Both the position numbers and the translations under genes were made by a program. A stretch of 64,000 bases of DNA from Dolichospermum flos-aquae CCAP 1403/13F. Lineage in GTDB: Bacteria; Cyanobacteriota; Cyanobacteriia; Cyanobacteriales; Nostocaceae. Each line of letters starts with the position of its first letter. Within the stretch, counting starts at the first letter, position 1. The notes under the pieces were generated by a model that saw only the letters and a program-made list of their open reading frames with translations, had not been told where the DNA came from and searched no databases. This document shows, in pieces, positions 24,525 to 33,674 of this stretch. Where the stretch lies: contig NZ_CP051206.1 in NCBI RefSeq assembly GCF_012516395.1, positions 3,948,001 through 4,012,000 on the forward strand. Reading direction: 5' to 3'.

Positions 24525-25886
24525 TTAACCGCTGGTTAGTTGTTTGATATCAGCGCGGAATTTACCGTTTTGTAATGCTTGCACTGCTGTTCCTGAATCT
24601 TGTACCCAAAACTGTCTCCCAAAGCGGACAATTTCCCGGTGACTTCCGGCTTGAACAATACCAATTACAGGTATTCTTGATTTATCCTTATCCCCAGCTT
24701 GTGATTTGAGAATTGTATTTAGACGATGTTGCTCTTCAATTGTCCCGGCTTGTTGTGGACTCAGTTCCACTAAAATCATTGTTACTGTTTCGACAGTTTC
24801 TGCGTCTTCTAGGATAAATTGAACTTGATCATCACGGCGATCTATTTTACCCCAAATAATTAATCTGGCATCAACTTCTAAAACGGAACTAATGCGCTCA
24901 TAGGTTTTAGGAAAAACGACAGCTTCCGAAGATCCAGATAAATCTTCAACTTGCAAAATTGCCATAGAGTCACCTTTTTTGGTGACAACCTTTTTTACAT
25001 TATTCAACATTACTACTGCACAAAGAATAGCATCATCTTTTTGTTCTCCCAATTGTGCCAGGTTAATAGGTGCAAGGACTGAGGATGATTGTCTGATAGA
25101 TTTAAGAGGATGATCTGAGAGATAAAATCCTAATAATTCTTTTTCCATTCGTAATTTTTCTTGGGGTGGTAAATCATTAACAGGAGGAGCTTTAGGTGCA
25201 GATTCATAAGCATTCTTTTGGGGTTGATTATTATTACCTGCAAATCCACCTCCTAATAAGTCAAATATATTTCCCTGTCCACTAGCTTTGTCTCTAGCAC
25301 GGGATTGCGCCCACTCATAAACTAATTCTAAATCATGAATTAATTGGTTGCGATTAGCTTGAATTTTGTCAAAAGCTCCGCAGTTAATTAATGATTCTAA
25401 AGTACGCCGATTCATGGCACGTAAATCAACGCGATCGCAAAAATCCGCCAAAGATTTAAATGGGACTAATTCCCCTGATTCTTCCCTGGCTTCTAAAATT
25501 GAGGCGATCGCATTTTGTCCCACATTCCGCACTGCCGAAAATCCAAATAAAATCTTCTCACCTGCCGGGGTAAAATCTAAACCAGAACGATTCACATCAG
25601 GTGCATCAATCACAATCCCCATATTAGAACAGTTATCAAGATACTTCCGCACCTTGTCCGTATCCCCACTGTTCGCGGTTAACAGTGCCGCCATATATTC
25701 CAATGGGTAATTTGCTTTTAAATATGATGTTTGATAAGTTACATAAGCGTAAGCCGTCGAGTGGGATTTATTAAAACAATTGGCAGCGATAAAACCATTT
25801 TTAATCACAAAATTATGGTCATTTTCCACACCAATATCATAAACATTGGCTTGACCTACATAAGTACGGGAAACTATTTTAACCAT
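24525..25886 (-). CDS. dnaE: DNA polymerase III alpha subunit, C-terminal half with split intein IntC
   Basis: Encodes the C-terminal half of the replicative polymerase. The first 36 residues (MVKIVSRTYVGQANVYDIGV, then ENDHNFVIKNGFIAAN) are the C-terminal piece of the DnaE split intein; the extein begins with Cys37-Phe-Asn. Asn36 and Cys37 are the splice residues; as in other DnaE inteins the penultimate residue is not His. The product must be joined in trans to the N-half encoded elsewhere. The extein half (417 residues) holds the end of the polymerase fingers (STAYAYVTYQTSYLKANYPL), the helix-hairpin-helix region and an OB-fold (AILQVEDLSGSSEAVVFP, about 315-335). This arrangement is diagnostic for many cyanobacteria. 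Confidence 0.96.
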   Translation of the reverse strand: MVKIVSRTYVGQANVYDIGVENDHNFVIKNGFIAANCFNKSHSTAYAYVTYQTSYLKANYPLEYMAALLTANSGDTDKVRKYLDNCSNMGIVIDAPDVNRSGLDFTPAGEKILFGFSAVRNVGQNAIASILEAREESGELVPFKSLADFCDRVDLRAMNRRTLESLINCGAFDKIQANRNQLIHDLELVYEWAQSRARDKASGQGNIFDLLGGGFAGNNNQPQKNAYESAPKAPPVNDLPPQEKLRMEKELLGFYLSDHPLKSIRQSSSVLAPINLAQLGEQKDDAILCAVVMLNNVKKVVTKKGDSMAILQVEDLSGSSEAVVFPKTYERISSVLEVDARLIIWGKIDRRDDQVQFILEDAETVETVTMILVELSPQQAGTIEEQHRLNTILKSQAGDKDKSRIPVIGIVQAGSHREIVRFGRQFWVQDSGTAVQALQNGKFRADIKQLTSG

Positions 25887-25921
25887 ATTACTTAGCTTGG
25901 CAAAATTTATTTATTTACATC

Positions 25922-26086
25922 TTAATAGCCATTATCAGCCACACAAATACCTTTACATTTAATACCGTTCGTAGCAGTGCGTTGACAATGGGGACAGAGA
26001 ACCTCTTCCTTTTCTGTTTCTTGATTGATCTCTATATTAGTGCTTGCGTGGAGCTGATCTTTTTCGGTCTGGAGTTTGTCATTCAT
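25922..26086 (-). CDS. 54-residue protein with a CPHC / CKGIC putative zinc site
   Basis: Short ORF not listed by a 60-codon cutoff. It starts MNDKLQTEKDQLHASTNIEI, has an acidic middle, and ends with CPHC, ten residues, then CKGIC and VADNGY, four or five Cys in a small zinc-ribbon layout. It sits 35 bp upstream of the dnaE C-half on the same strand, so the two may be cotranscribed. There is no strong ribosome site before the ATG at 26086. Coding is supported by the Cys spacing and charged composition; function unknown. Confidence 0.55.
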   Translation of the reverse strand: MNDKLQTEKDQLHASTNIEINQETEKEEVLCPHCQRTATNGIKCKGICVADNGY

Positions 26087-26200
26087 AGGAATATATTTAA
26101 TGAATTTCCATCTGCTGAAGTTTCTCTATTAAATTTGATTTAATTTTTGTGTCAGTCGCCAGTTGTTTTATACTACTGACCACTGACTATTAACTAATGA

Positions 26201-26548
26201 CTACATTCCAGGTAATTCCAGTCCACTGGTTAAATCTTCCATCCGTTCCCGCATGGTTTCGGTAGACTTTTGATAGGCATCTTTCATGGCCGCAGCTACC
26301 AAATCAGAAAGCACTTCTGCACCTTCTTCTAAAGCAGATGGAGCAATTTCCACCCGTTTGGGTTCTTGGTTACCACTGACAATAACTTTAACAAGTCCAC
26401 CACCAGATTCTCCCAGAATCTCCATTTTCTCCAATTCTTCTTGAAGACGCTTTGCACCTTCTTGAACCTGTTGGGCTTTTTTAAACGCTTCCGCTAATTC
26501 TTTCATTTTGCCTAAGCCAAAGCCAAATCCCTGTCCTTTTTCTGCCAT
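26201..26548 (-). CDS. YbaB/EbfC family nucleoid-associated protein
   Basis: Small DNA-binding protein of 115 residues that forms dimers and coats the nucleoid. Family features are the N-terminal Gly-rich [20 protein letters not shown], the coiled-coil [16 protein letters not shown] and the core [20 protein letters not shown] (about 50-70), then the helical C-terminus. It is a single gene here, upstream of the small Cys-rich ORF and dnaE-C and downstream of murB, all on the minus strand. Confidence 0.92.
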   Translation of the reverse strand: MAEKGQGFGFGLGKMKELAEAFKKAQQVQEGAKRLQEELEKMEILGESGGGLVKVIVSGNQEPKRVEIAPSALEEGAEVLSDLVAAAMKDAYQKSTETMRERMEDLTSGLELPGM

Positions 26549-26644
26549 AACTGGTTATCCGCCGTACGATTACTTACAAATCAAATTCAATTATAGATGC
26601 GATGAGTAATTGGTGATGGGTAATTGGTAATTGGTAATTGGTAA

Positions 26645-26735
26645 TAGGCATCTCCGGTAATTAAATGTGCGTGGTTTGAAACCCTTGTAGAGACGTTCTA
26701 TAGAACGTCTCTACATTCATTTTCGGAGATGTTTA
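26645..26735. mobile_element. TAGACATCT miniature element, copy 2
   Basis: 91-bp copy, inverted relative to 24426, with ends TAGGCATCTCCG and CGGAGATGTTTA and central GTAGAGACGTTCTATAGAAC palindrome. It lies between ybaB and murB, next to short GGTAATT repeats (26600-26643) and TTGCCTTTTGCC repeats (26756-26795). Confidence 0.8.
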
Positions 26736-26796
26736 ATAGAGAAAATCCCTGCCTCTTGCCTTTTGCCTTTTGCCTTTTGCCTTTTGCCTCTTGCCT

Positions 26797-27795
26797 TTAA
26801 GCAACTACTTGAAACTCACCCAACATTTTCACTTCTGGTTCTAGCCAAATTGACCAGCGTTCTTGTACCTCATGTTGAATATGACGAATGAGGCAGAAAA
26901 TATCACTGGCTTTAGCTCCTCCCCGATTGACAATAAAATTAGCATGGAGTTGGGCAACTTGCGCTCCCCCTAATTGATAACCTTTGAGTCCGGTTTGTTC
27001 AATTAACCAACCAGCAGTATAAGGTTTAGGATTTCTAAACACACTGCCACAACTAGGATAGCTGTAAGGTTGGGTGCTGAGGCGGTGTTTTTTATGTTCC
27101 TTAGTTCTAGCTGTCACTTGCACCGGATCTGCTCCTGGTTGCAGTTGGAAGGTGGCTTGAGTCACAACCCGCTTACCACCTTGTAGTAGTGAACTTCGGT
27201 ATCTGTAGCCTAATTCTTCTGGGGTGAGAGTTACCAAAGTTCCATCTGGAGAAAGAACTTGAGCGCTAACTAACATATCTGCGATACAGCTATTATGCGC
27301 TCCAGCATTCATCACCACCGCACCGCCCAAAGTTCCAGGAATACCCACAGCCCATTCTAATCCTTCCCATCCCAAAGCCGCTGCGTCCCATGCTAAACTA
27401 GGGATAGGCTCTCCCGCGGATACAGTTAATTGACCTGTAGCTGGATCAAAGTTTTTAGACCGGAGATGACGAGTAGCGATGACTAAACCGGGGATACCGC
27501 GATCGCTCACCAACAAGTTAGAACCAGCACCTAGTATTGTGACTGCTAAATCATTCTCTTTGGCGTATTCAATACTTGCTTGCAACGCTCCTAAATCGCG
27601 GGGAGAAACATAGCATTCAGCCTCTCCTCCCACCCGATAAGAAGTAAATGCCGACAAGGAAGTATGGGTTTTGAGCGGACAATCAGTTCCTGGTAAGTAA
27701 ATTAATTTGCTATTATCCACATCATCTTTAGTTTGTAGTTGTGGAGTCAAATCAGAAAATTTGCAGATTTTGCTAAATCCCTGGGAAGTTATCAT
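26797..27795 (-). CDS. murB: UDP-N-acetylenolpyruvoylglucosamine reductase MurB
   Basis: Second committed step of peptidoglycan precursor synthesis (NADPH- and FAD-dependent reduction to UDP-MurNAc). The 332-residue protein shows the FAD motifs [15 protein letters not shown] and [17 protein letters not shown] (about 92-110), the [17 protein letters not shown] segment, and the catalytic YRYRSSLLQ and Ser of SCGSVFRNP. The length, including an N-terminal extension of about 35 residues, is normal for cyanobacteria. It follows murC by 101 bp on the same strand; the two probably form an operon. Confidence 0.95.
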   Translation of the reverse strand: MITSQGFSKICKFSDLTPQLQTKDDVDNSKLIYLPGTDCPLKTHTSLSAFTSYRVGGEAECYVSPRDLGALQASIEYAKENDLAVTILGAGSNLLVSDRGIPGLVIATRHLRSKNFDPATGQLTVSAGEPIPSLAWDAAALGWEGLEWAVGIPGTLGGAVVMNAGAHNSCIADMLVSAQVLSPDGTLVTLTPEELGYRYRSSLLQGGKRVVTQATFQLQPGADPVQVTARTKEHKKHRLSTQPYSYPSCGSVFRNPKPYTAGWLIEQTGLKGYQLGGAQVAQLHANFIVNRGGAKASDIFCLIRHIQHEVQERWSIWLEPEVKMLGEFQVVA

Positions 27796-27896
27796 CTTTA
27801 CTTAAATTGGTAATTTTTGACTTATGTTCTTTATTTACCAGAAAAATCCGGTACTGGAGTTAACTAATCAAACCCTGCCAGAGTGCAGTTCTGATC

Positions 27897-29357
27897 CTAA
27901 GATGTGGCAATTGCCGGTTCACTCATAGTGGTAATAAGTTCAGGAATAGCCTGATTCAAATTACCCGCACCTAAAAATAATGCCAAATCTCCCGGACGGA
28001 GGGTTTGCAGTAAAAATTCACTAACTAAAGGTAAAGTGTGCTGATAAACCACTTCAGGGTTGTATTTACTAATTGCAGTGGCTAAATCCTGTCCACTAAC
28101 TTGTCCTAAATCAGGCTCACCCGCACTATAAATATCAGTTAGCACAACTAAATCAGCATGGGTAAAAGACTCAGCGAACTCTTTTAAAAACGTTAATGTC
28201 CGAGTATAACGATGGGGTTGAAAGATAGCAACTACCCTTTGTCCAGGTCTAGTTTGAAGACGAGCTGCGGCTAGAGTAACACGAATTTCACTAGGATGAT
28301 GGGCATAGTCATCAATAAAAGTCACCCCAGCAGCTTCACCTCGAAACTCGAACCGTCGTCTTGCACCTTCAAAGCTAGTAATCCCTTTGGCAATTTCTCC
28401 AAATTCTAATCCCAAAACTCTACCCACAGCTACTGCTGCTAAAGAATTGCTGAGGTTATGATGACTTAATAGCTGTAAATTTAGTACCCCCAAGGCTTGA
28501 CCTTTTTCCCATACTAAAGCTGTTGTCCCATCAGCCCGATAATCTATATTAGTAACGGTGTAGTCAGCACCTTTATCTGGGTAAAGACTATAGCTAATGC
28601 TTGGTTTCAGGCGCTCGCGCACTGTTTCGCAATCAATACTACCTACCAAAGTTTTGCAACCTTGAGCAAAGGTTTGGAACGTATTAACTACCTCTTCTAA
28701 ACTTTCGTAGTGGTCAGGATGATCTAATTCAATATTAGTAATAATACCAATCTCTGGAGCGTGCTTCACCAAAGAACCATCAGACTCATCTGCTTCCGCT
28801 ACTAAATAACGGCTAGACCCCATTCTGGCATTACCTTCCCAAGCCTTAACTTCACCACCGACCAAAATCGTCGGATCAAGTCCAGCTTGCAAAAGCATAT
28901 AACCAATCAGACTACTAGTAGTAGTTTTCCCATGGGTTCCGGCCACAGCAATACTGTAATAATCAGCAATCAAAGCCGCAAGAACATCAGAACGATGCCA
29001 AATTGGGCAACCCAATGCCAGCGCCGCTTTATATTCCAAATTATTAGCATTAATAGCTGTGGAACAAATCACTTGAGGCCAGGTCGTTTTTGCCGCAGAC
29101 AACTTTTCTGGTGAAGTTAACAATAAATCATCAGCCGATGCTTCAGGGACAAAGAACTCCAGATTGTTTGCTTCTTGCTTACTAAAAATGTGAGCGCCTA
29201 GAGATTCTAACTTGTGCGTAATATGGTTAGGACGCAAGTCTGAACCAGATACTGGTAATTGACGTTTGGTTAGAACATAAGCCAAAGCAGACATTCCAAT
29301 CCCACCAATTCCGATGAAATGAAATGGTCTACCACTAAAATCTATAGAATTACTCAT
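27897..29357 (-). CDS. murC: UDP-N-acetylmuramate--L-alanine ligase MurC
   Basis: Adds the first amino acid of the peptidoglycan stem. The 486 residues include the N-terminal Rossmann part FHFIGIGGIGMSALAYVL, the ATP loop VAGTHGKTTTSSLIGYML (about 123-140), the substrate-site EADESDGSLVKHAPE and the C-terminal IDDYAHHPSEIRVTLAAAR. Start ATG at 29357 is preceded by AAGAGGTAAATAAA. It is followed by murB. Confidence 0.96.
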   Translation of the reverse strand: MSNSIDFSGRPFHFIGIGGIGMSALAYVLTKRQLPVSGSDLRPNHITHKLESLGAHIFSKQEANNLEFFVPEASADDLLLTSPEKLSAAKTTWPQVICSTAINANNLEYKAALALGCPIWHRSDVLAALIADYYSIAVAGTHGKTTTSSLIGYMLLQAGLDPTILVGGEVKAWEGNARMGSSRYLVAEADESDGSLVKHAPEIGIITNIELDHPDHYESLEEVVNTFQTFAQGCKTLVGSIDCETVRERLKPSISYSLYPDKGADYTVTNIDYRADGTTALVWEKGQALGVLNLQLLSHHNLSNSLAAVAVGRVLGLEFGEIAKGITSFEGARRRFEFRGEAAGVTFIDDYAHHPSEIRVTLAAARLQTRPGQRVVAIFQPHRYTRTLTFLKEFAESFTHADLVVLTDIYSAGEPDLGQVSGQDLATAISKYNPEVVYQHTLPLVSEFLLQTLRPGDLALFLGAGNLNQAIPELITTMSEPAIATS

Positions 29358-29736
29358 TTTATTTACCTCTTACACCACACCACACCAGAATCACATAAGA
29401 CACGCGTATCATACCAGGATTTTGATTTTTACAGATCCTAATTATCCCATCTAAAATATTCATCCCTGCTGAATGAGTAAATTTTGACTTTTGTTTTGCC
29501 CCCTGAGCCAGATTACCCCCCGAAAATTATTTCTAATCTGCTCATAAGATTATTCTGAAAATATCTGCTACATCGGGAAAGAAAATTGTGTAAATTTAAA
29601 TACATTTTGTGATGACTTTTTTAGCACTAAGTAAGATGGCTTTAGATATAGCAATTTGCATCACTTACCAAAAGCCTCTGTCGGAATTGTCTACAATAGT
29701 ACACTGGTAGTGAAATTATTGTTTAAATAGAAATCA

Positions 29737-29764
29737 TCATTGGTCATTGGTCATTGGTCATTGG
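29737..29764. repeat. four tandem TCATTGG heptamers
   Basis: Direct heptamer array abutting the first of the 79-bp units. Similar short arrays are scattered in the window and may vary between strains. Confidence 0.85.
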
Positions 29765-29923
29765 TCAGTAGGGGCGAAGCATTTGGAAGATAAATTATCG
29801 GTCATTGCCAAAAATAGTTCTCCAAATGCTTCGCCCGTACAGTGGTCAGTAGGGGCGAAGCATTTGGAAGATAAATTATCGGTCATTGCCAAAAATAGTT
29901 CTCCAAATGCTTAGCCCGTACAG
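29764..29923 (+). repeat. two 79-bp hairpin units upstream of gap2
   Basis: Units at 29764-29842 and 29845-29923 start GTCAGTAGGGGCGAAGC and end GCTTCGCCCGTACAG. Arms GGGCGAAGCATTTGGA and TCCAAATGCTTCGCCC pair perfectly in the first unit; the second has one change (TTAGCCC). Three further units lie after gap2 in the opposite orientation. Confidence 0.9.
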
Positions 29924-30094
29924 TTGTCAGTTGTCAGTTGTTAAGAAGTTTTCCCTGCTCCCTGACTCCTGACTATAAATTCTGTATTTTTTTGTTGATC
30001 AAAGACTTTATCGTTATAAATAGCCGCCCCCTTTGCGATATGATTGGGGTCAACGATATCAACTTATAGGCATAAATACAGAGGGCAAGATACT

Positions 30095-31108
30095 GTGATT
30101 AGAGTTGCAATTAACGGTTTTGGGCGCATTGGACGTAACTTTGCCCGCTGCTGGGTGGGTAGAGAAAATAGCAATATTCAACTGGTCGGGATTAATGACA
30201 CATCCGACCCTAGAACTAATGCTCACTTGCTTAGATATGACTCAATGTTAGGCAAGCTGCAAGGTGTAGATATTAGTGCTGATGATAACTCTATAACCCT
30301 TAATGGTAATACAGTTAAGTGCGTATCTGATCGCAACCCAGATAACTTACCCTGGAAAGAGTGGGGAATTGACCTGATTATCGAATCAACAGGCGTTTTT
30401 ACCAGCAAAGAAGGGGCAATGAGGCACGTAAATGCCGGAGCTAAAAAGGTTCTGATTACCGCTCCTGGCAAAAATGAAGATGGTACTTTTGTAATTGGTG
30501 TAAATCATCATGATTATGACCACAACATCCATAACATTATCAGTAATGCCAGTTGTACAACTAACTGTTTAGCTCCCATTGCCAAGGTATTAGATGAAAA
30601 ATTTGGGATCATCAAAGGCATAATGACCACTACCCACAGCTACACAGGTGATCAGCGTTTACTAGACGCTTCTCATCGTGATTTGCGTCGGGCAAGAGCA
30701 GCAGCTATTAACATTGTTCCCACCTCTACTGGTGCAGCAAAAGCAGTAGCGTTGGTACTTCCTCAGTTGAAGGGTAAGCTAAATGGTGTGGCTTTGCGTG
30801 TACCAACCCCTAATGTTTCCATGGTGGATTTTGTAGTACAAACTGAAAAGCGCACTATTGCCGAAGAGGTTAACCAAGCTCTGAAAGAAGCTGCTGAAGG
30901 TCCATTGAAAGGCATTTTAGGTTACAGCGAATTGGAACTTGTATCTTCTGACTATCAAGGTACAGATGAATCTTCTATTGTTGATGCCAGCTTGACTATT
31001 GTTATGGGCAATGACATGGTGAAAGTCATGGCATGGTATGACAATGAATGGGGTTATAGCCAACGTGTTCTTGATTTGGCGGAATTAGTAGCTGAAAAAT
31101 GGGTTTAA
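30095..31108 (+). CDS. gap2: glyceraldehyde-3-phosphate dehydrogenase, Calvin-cycle type (Gap2)
   Basis: Reduces 1,3-bisphosphoglycerate in the Calvin cycle with NADPH or NADH. I chose the GTG at 30095 (337 residues): it gives the standard N-terminus (M)[17 protein letters not shown] and follows GAGGG by nine bases; an ATG at 30044 would add 17 residues. The active site [15 protein letters not shown] has its Cys near residue 154, with the partner His in [10 protein letters not shown]. The sequence around [20 protein letters not shown] matches the Gap2 rather than the glycolytic Gap1 type. The gene is bracketed by oppositely oriented arrays of a 79-bp hairpin repeat. Confidence 0.94.
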   Translation: MIRVAINGFGRIGRNFARCWVGRENSNIQLVGINDTSDPRTNAHLLRYDSMLGKLQGVDISADDNSITLNGNTVKCVSDRNPDNLPWKEWGIDLIIESTGVFTSKEGAMRHVNAGAKKVLITAPGKNEDGTFVIGVNHHDYDHNIHNIISNASCTTNCLAPIAKVLDEKFGIIKGIMTTTHSYTGDQRLLDASHRDLRRARAAAINIVPTSTGAAKAVALVLPQLKGKLNGVALRVPTPNVSMVDFVVQTEKRTIAEEVNQALKEAAEGPLKGILGYSELELVSSDYQGTDESSIVDASLTIVMGNDMVKVMAWYDNEWGYSQRVLDLAELVAEKWV

Positions 31109-31173
31109 TTGTCCTTTGTCAGTTGTCAGTTGTCCTTTGTCCTTTGTTTTTCTTTACCACTGACCACTGACCA

Positions 31174-31428
31174 CTGTACGGGCGAAGCATTTGGAGAACT
31201 ATTTTTGGCAATGACCGATAATTTATCTTCCAAATGCTTCGCCCCTACTGACTACTGACTACTGTACGGGCGAAGCATTTGGAGAACTATTTTTGGCAAT
31301 GACCGATAATTTATCTTCCAAATGCTTCGCTCCTACTGACCACTGACTACTGTACGGGCGAAGCATTTGGAGAACTATTTTTGGCAATGACCGATAATTT
31401 ATCTTCCAAATGCTTCGCCCCTACTGAC
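31174..31428 (-). repeat. three 79-bp hairpin units downstream of gap2
   Basis: Units at 31174-31252, 31262-31340 and 31350-31428, spaced by 9 bp, inverted relative to the two units upstream of gap2. The last unit overlaps the end of thiL and supplies its stop codon (TAG, complement of 31421-31423). Confidence 0.9.
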
Positions 31429-32464
31429 CAAAATGTTGGAATCCCTGGCTGAGGCTGAGAACTTGGTCGGGGATTTCTGCTTTTTCGTGGTGTAAAATCA
31501 CTTTTGAGCCTGGGGTAATTGTGCCAATTATGGCTGCACCTGTGCCTAATTTTTGCACTAATGCTAATGCAGGTTCTGGTGGTAAACACAGGACTAATTC
31601 AAAATCTTCGCCACCATAGAGGGCATATTTTAATGATTTTTCTGGTTTGAGCCACCCTTCAAAGGCTGATGGTAAGGGTATTTTACTAGATTCTATAACC
31701 GCACCGACGTTACTGGCTCGGCAAATTTGTAATATTGCGTCTGCTAAACCGTCGCTGCTATCCATACCGGACATAGGCAGGGGGCAGGGAGCAGGGGGCA
31801 GGGAACAGGGGGATATGAGAATTTCTTTGAGGATAGAGATTACATCTAAACGGGGTTTGGGGCGCTGGTGGGCGGTGATTAAGGCTGCCTTGGCTTCAGT
31901 TTTGAGGTTTTGAGCTATTTCGGGATGTAAAAGTAATTCTAAGCCTGCACGAGACGCTCCATGTATACCTGTGATGACAATAGCATTTCCTACTTGAGCG
32001 GTGGCACGACGGATGATGAAATTGGGGTTAGCTTGACCTAAGGCGGTAATTGCTAAAGTGGTAATGGGCGATCGCACTATATCACCACCAACTATGAGAA
32101 CATGATACTTTGACAAGCATTCTGTCATGCCCTGATATAGTCGCTCAACCCAATTTACAGTTACATCTCCCGGTAAACCTAATCCCACAGTTATGCCCAC
32201 GGGAGTCGCTCCCATTGCTGCTAAATCGGATAAGTTAGCCGCCGCAGCCCGCCAACCAGCATCCTCTGGAGAGGTGGTAACATCACTAAAATGCACACCG
32301 TCAACGAGCATATCTGTAGTAACTATCAAAGATTGATTTGGTAAGGTTCCTAAAACTGCGGCATCATCACCAATTATATCGGGTGGACAAAAGCGTTGTA
32401 ATCTTTCTAAAAGACCTTGTTCGCCAATATCTCGAACTCGTAAGCCAGATAAATCACTATTCAT
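31421..32464 (-). CDS. thiL: thiamine-monophosphate kinase ThiL
   Basis: Phosphorylates thiamine phosphate to the diphosphate cofactor. The 347-residue protein has IIGDDAAVLG (about 30-39), TTDMLVDGVHF (about 49-59) and MDSSDGLADAILQIC (about 236-250). Just before that last motif a repeat built from GGGGGCAGGGAGCAG units (31777-31812) is read in frame as SPCSLPPAPCPLP, an insertion in a surface loop. The final codons and stop fall in a 79-bp repeat unit, so the C-terminus is also altered by a repeat. Core motifs are intact and the enzyme is probably active. Confidence 0.92.
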   Translation of the reverse strand: MNSDLSGLRVRDIGEQGLLERLQRFCPPDIIGDDAAVLGTLPNQSLIVTTDMLVDGVHFSDVTTSPEDAGWRAAAANLSDLAAMGATPVGITVGLGLPGDVTVNWVERLYQGMTECLSKYHVLIVGGDIVRSPITTLAITALGQANPNFIIRRATAQVGNAIVITGIHGASRAGLELLLHPEIAQNLKTEAKAALITAHQRPKPRLDVISILKEILISPCSLPPAPCPLPMSGMDSSDGLADAILQICRASNVGAVIESSKIPLPSAFEGWLKPEKSLKYALYGGEDFELVLCLPPEPALALVQKLGTGAAIIGTITPGSKVILHHEKAEIPDQVLSLSQGFQHFGQ

Positions 32465-32508
32465 AATTAAATGTACTCATTACTTTATGGCAATAGATCC
32501 TGATAGTT

Positions 32509-32655
32509 CAATACCTTCGCCAAATTGAAAAAAGCCTTGATTTGGAGGTTGGGTTGTGGAACGTTAGCGTTGGCAAGCAATAGCATGAAACCCAACGTAT
32601 TTGTTGAGTCGCGCTGTCGCTTAACCCAACAAAGCAAAAAATGGCGAAGGTATTG
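32509..32655. mobile_element. 147-bp inverted-repeat element with 6-bp flanking duplication
   Basis: Ends CAATACCTTCGCCA (32509-32522) and TGGCGAAGGTATTG (32642-32655) are perfect 14-bp inverted repeats. ATAGTT stands directly outside both (32503-32508 and 32656-32661). The interior holds GGTTGGGTT and AACCCAAC blocks typical of cyanobacterial repeats. It occupies the space between the divergent thiL and exporter permease genes. Confidence 0.8.
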
Positions 32656-32783
32656 ATAGTTTGTAAGTAATACCTAAAGATAGATGAAATTTTACTAATC
32701 TTAAAATTAATCGTAAACAATCGGACTTATATAGTATAGAATACCCAAATGAGTTTTTTCTGGTGTGTAATGGTGCTATAAAA

Positions 32784-33590
32784 ATGACACTTTCCCTGAA
32801 AGATAATTTAAATTGGTTACAAGTGCAACGTTATTCTGAACTCCTGCACGTCTTAGTAGGAAGGACTCTGAAAGTTCGCTACCGGGGTTCTTTTCTGGGG
32901 GTTTATTGGTCACTATTAAACCCTTTAATCATGACAGGGCTGTATACTGCCATTTTTGGTGCTACCTTTGCATCTTATTATGGTAACTCCATTATTAACT
33001 ATATGCTGGCAGCACTGACGGGGCTGTTGGTCATCAATTTTTTCTCGGCTTGCACATCCCAAGCTTTATCCAGCGTGGTCGGAAATGGTGCATTATTAAA
33101 TAAAATTCGCTTGCCAGTCAGTGTTTTCCCAGTATCAATGATTGCAGCGAATGTATTTCAGTTTTCAGTGGGAGCGTTTCCGTTACTAGCGATTATGACT
33201 TTGATTAATTCCCAAAGTCTAGTCAATGTCCTAGCATTAGTATTTCCCTTTCTTGCACTAATTTTAGTTTCTACAGGAGTTGGGTTTTTAGTTAGTGCTT
33301 TGTACGTATTTTTTAGAGATTTACCTTACTTTTATGAATTAGTAGTATTTGTAATTTGGATTAGTAGTCCCATATTTTATCCAGCAGCTATTGTTCCCAA
33401 GCAGGTAAAACAATTTTTAGGTTTAAATCCCTTATCCCCAATTATTGAAAGTCTGCGTCAGATTACCTTATCAGGTTCTCCACCAGATTTAGGTTTGATT
33501 TGGGGGGCTTTACTGAGTGGCATCATTATTTTAACCTTGGGATGGACTTGTTTTCATCTGTGGCGGCATCAATTTATGGATTTGCTCTAA
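32784..33590 (+). CDS. ABC-2 type permease for polysaccharide export (Wzm/TagG-like)
   Basis: Membrane subunit of an exporter for finished polysaccharide chains. About 268 residues from the ATG at 32784; a GTG at 32763 is an alternative. The N-terminal part LLHVLVGRTLKVRYRGSFLG and WSLLNPLIMTGLYTAIFG are typical, followed by six predicted membrane spans and the C-terminal NPLSPIIESLRQ. Its ATPase is expected directly after it but lies 901 bp downstream, separated by a Uma2 gene. The last 87 bp of this gene (33504-33590) recur at 34406-34491, right before the ATPase. Confidence 0.9.
   Translation: MTLSLKDNLNWLQVQRYSELLHVLVGRTLKVRYRGSFLGVYWSLLNPLIMTGLYTAIFGATFASYYGNSIINYMLAALTGLLVINFFSACTSQALSSVVGNGALLNKIRLPVSVFPVSMIAANVFQFSVGAFPLLAIMTLINSQSLVNVLALVFPFLALILVSTGVGFLVSALYVFFRDLPYFYELVVFVIWISSPIFYPAAIVPKQVKQFLGLNPLSPIIESLRQITLSGSPPDLGLIWGALLSGIIILTLGWTCFHLWRHQFMDLL
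33504..33590 (+). repeat. direct repeat A: 3' end of permease (intact copy)
   Basis: Codes for GALLSGIIILTLGWTCFHL and the rest of the permease end. Partner of the diverged copy at 34406-34491 (about 85% identical by eye). Confidence 0.85.
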
Positions 33591-33674
33591 CATGACTATC
33601 ACTTGATAATTGTACGGACTAAATCCTGATAGTTTATAATTAATAAAAGATAGTAATTTATCCCCATAAAATCT

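Larger units (their letters stand above)
29358..30094. other. 737-bp intergenic region between murC and gap2
   Basis: Shared upstream region of the divergent murC and gap2 genes. It holds four TCATTGG heptamers at 29737-29764, two 79-bp hairpin units (29764-29923) and GTCAGTT short repeats. The gap2 promoter is probably in the last 90 bp; no transcription-factor site was identified with confidence. Confidence 0.6.

Noticed and set aside
29737-31428. CRISPR-like array around gap2
   Set aside because: Units are 79 bp long hairpins with 2 or 9 bp between them and no variable spacers; no cas genes nearby.
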